A stretch of DNA of 6,686 bases. Source: Alphaproteobacteria bacterium. Lineage in GTDB: Bacteria > Pseudomonadota > Alphaproteobacteria > Sphingomonadales > Rhodothalassiaceae. Made by a program: the position numbers and the translations under genes. Positions 5,991 through 6,686 of this stretch are shown piece by piece (position 1 is the stretch's first letter; each line of letters begins with the position of its first letter). The stretch covers positions 1-6,686 of the forward strand of contig RFIU01000307.1 of assembly GCA_003695555.1 (NCBI GenBank), given 5' to 3'. The notes below the pieces were generated by a model. It was not told where the DNA came from. It did no database searches and saw nothing but the letters and a program-made list of their open reading frames with translations.

Positions 5991-6293
5991 GTGAGTTCTC
6001 CCGCATCCCCTCCGCCTGAGGCCGAGGAAGGCCCCCTCGAACGTCGCCGGCGTGTCCGCGACGAACTTGATGAAGCATTGAAGCGCCTGACCCCGCAGCG
6101 TACCGCACTGCTCCTCAAGGGCGCGCTGTGGCTCGGGTGCGGCATCCTGCTGCTGCAGAGCGTCGCGCTCGGCTGGATCGCGGCCGACCATCCCTTGGCG
6201 AAAGCCGTGCTCGCCGGTTCGATCCTCGCCAATCTCGCCGGCACCTGGTATTTCCTGCGCTATCTCTGGCAGATCTGGCGTCGCCACCGCTGA
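5991..6293 (+). CDS. Small two-helix membrane protein of unknown function
   Basis: I do not recognise this 100-residue protein. It has a proline-rich, then strongly charged N-terminal region (residues 1-38, including LERRRRVRDELDEALKRL, probably helical), a hydrophobic helix at about 42-64, a short linker with DHP, and a second helix at about 72-94 ending in the basic tail IWRRHR. Both ends carry positive charge, so an inner-membrane hairpin with both termini in the cytoplasm is likely. There is no signal peptide or lipobox. The start is a GTG 13 bp after the nadA stop, with no clear ribosome binding site beyond the G-rich GGCGGCG; tight spacing suggests co-transcription with nadA and perhaps translational coupling. 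Hydrophobic periodicity and third-position GC support coding on this strand rather than in the antisense frames. A link to NAD synthesis is inference only. Confidence 0.72.
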   Translation: MSSPASPPPEAEEGPLERRRRVRDELDEALKRLTPQRTALLLKGALWLGCGILLLQSVALGWIAADHPLAKAVLAGSILANLAGTWYFLRYLWQIWRRHR

Positions 6294-6303
6294 GCCGGCC
6301 GGC
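6294..6303. repeat. 10-bp GC palindrome directly after the membrane-protein stop
   Basis: GCCGGCCGGC is a perfect palindrome starting on the base after the TGA. It has no loop and no following T tract, so it is a poor terminator. In GC-rich DNA such runs can arise by chance. Confidence 0.3.
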
Positions 6304-6363
6304 AGGGGCTGATCCCGCTTTCCCTCGACCCACTGACTGCCCTAAACTCGACCAACATGCGTG

Positions 6364-6380
6364 CGGCCGATGGTCGGCCG
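6364..6380 (+). promoter_or_regulatory. Tight GC-rich hairpin upstream of the glutamate-synthase-like gene
   Basis: CGGCCGA (6364-6370) and TCGGCCG (6374-6380) form a perfect 7-bp stem with a 3-nt TGG loop, 26 nt before the start codon and just ahead of its ribosome binding site. It could be a leader hairpin or an operator; no T tract follows, so it is unlikely to be a terminator. Confidence 0.4.
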
Positions 6381-6406
6381 GCGGGCGAACCGAGGGGGAT
6401 GACACG

Positions 6407-6686
6407 ATGTTCAGTACGGTCAGCGGCACCATGGTTTCGCCCTTCATTCAGGAAACGCTGCTGTTTCTCGCCGCGCTGTTCATCTTCGTCATCGGCCTCG
6501 GCGCGCTTGCGCTCGTGGTGCTCTTCATCATCGACATCGCCCAGACGAAACATGCCATCCGGCGAAACTATCCGGTCATCGGCCGGCTGCGTTCCCTGCT
6601 CGAACATCTGGGAACTTTTCTGCGCCAGTACATGTTCGCGATGGACTGGGAAGAGCAGCCCTTCAACAGGGCGCAGCGTTCCTATG
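6407..6686 (+). CDS. FMN-binding glutamate-synthase-family protein, membrane-anchored (N-terminal 93 residues, runs off right edge)
   Basis: Only the N-terminus is present. A single hydrophobic helix at about residues 18-42 (with FLAALFIFVIGLGALALVVL) is followed by a cytosolic basic segment with KHAIRRNYPVIGRLRSLLEH (48-67) and then EEQPFNRAQRSY (82-93). This opening is characteristic of the stand-alone FMN-binding glutamate synthase family (about 500 residues), which carries a GltB-type FMN/Fe-S synthase domain without the glutaminase part. The catalytic domain and cluster cysteines would lie beyond the window, so activity cannot be judged. The biological reaction of these membrane-anchored members is uncertain. 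The ATG at 6407 is preceded by GAGGGGG with an 8-nt spacer; another ATG at 6399 is in a different frame. It lies 113 bp after the small membrane protein, probably with its own promoter. Confidence 0.85.
   Translation, partial: MFSTVSGTMVSPFIQETLLFLAALFIFVIGLGALALVVLFIIDIAQTKHAIRRNYPVIGRLRSLLEHLGTFLRQYMFAMDWEEQPFNRAQRSY

Noticed and set aside
4790..6244. 484-codon open frame on the minus strand across nadA and the membrane-protein gene
   Set aside because: It is antisense to nadA, whose motifs and cluster cysteines are unmistakable. The predicted product is arginine/histidine-rich with no recognisable domain, as expected from a GC-rich shadow frame.
1..6686. CRISPR array, tRNA, rRNA, transposon ends or phage genes
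   Set aside because: I saw no regularly spaced repeats, cloverleaf-like segments, transposase motifs or paired terminal repeats; nearly all the sequence is explained by ordinary chromosomal genes.

Overview
This 6.7 kb window looks like ordinary chromosomal DNA from a GC-rich alphaproteobacterium. The reasons are family-level: a small stand-alone PAS_5-type protein (a family found mainly in Alphaproteobacteria), a soluble PAS-PAS histidine kinase whose catalytic core resembles the PleC/DivJ/PdhS group, an LACTB2-like metallo-beta-lactamase-fold hydrolase, and an alphaproteobacterial-type quinolinate synthase. I cannot name a genus. I see no insertion sequence, phage gene, CRISPR array, tRNA or rRNA.

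Layout, left to right. (1) Positions 1-996, minus strand: the N-terminal part of a bifunctional aminoglycoside-phosphotransferase-like/ATP-binding protein, running off the left edge. (2) 997-1301: an AT-richer intergenic region with a terminator-like hairpin, a tandem 8-bp repeat and an inverted repeat. (3) 1302-1775, plus: a PAS_5 sensory protein. (4) 1821-3395, minus: a cytosolic histidine kinase, convergent with the PAS_5 gene, with a dyad in the 45-bp gap between them. (5) 3396-3726: an intergenic region with a 15-bp palindrome just upstream of the kinase start. (6) 3727-4737, plus: an MBL-fold hydrolase with a C-terminal helical/winged-helix region, followed by a possible terminator. (7) 4916-5977, plus: nadA, with a structured leader. 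(8) 5991-6293, plus: a small two-helix membrane protein directly behind nadA. (9) 6407 to the right edge, plus: the N-terminus of a membrane-anchored FMN-binding glutamate-synthase-family protein.

The rightward genes (MBL hydrolase, nadA, small membrane protein, glutamate-synthase-like protein) lie on one strand, but only nadA and the small membrane protein are close enough to suggest one transcript. NadA makes quinolinate for de novo NAD synthesis; nadB and nadC are not visible here. The two PAS-containing genes are convergent neighbours and may both be sensory, but nothing shows that they work together, and no response regulator is in the window.

I did not find a convincing undescribed system. 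What deserves a second look is mostly small: dyads in three or four upstream regions, the start choice of the MBL gene, the orphan kinase beside a lone PAS protein, and the unknown membrane protein linked to nadA.
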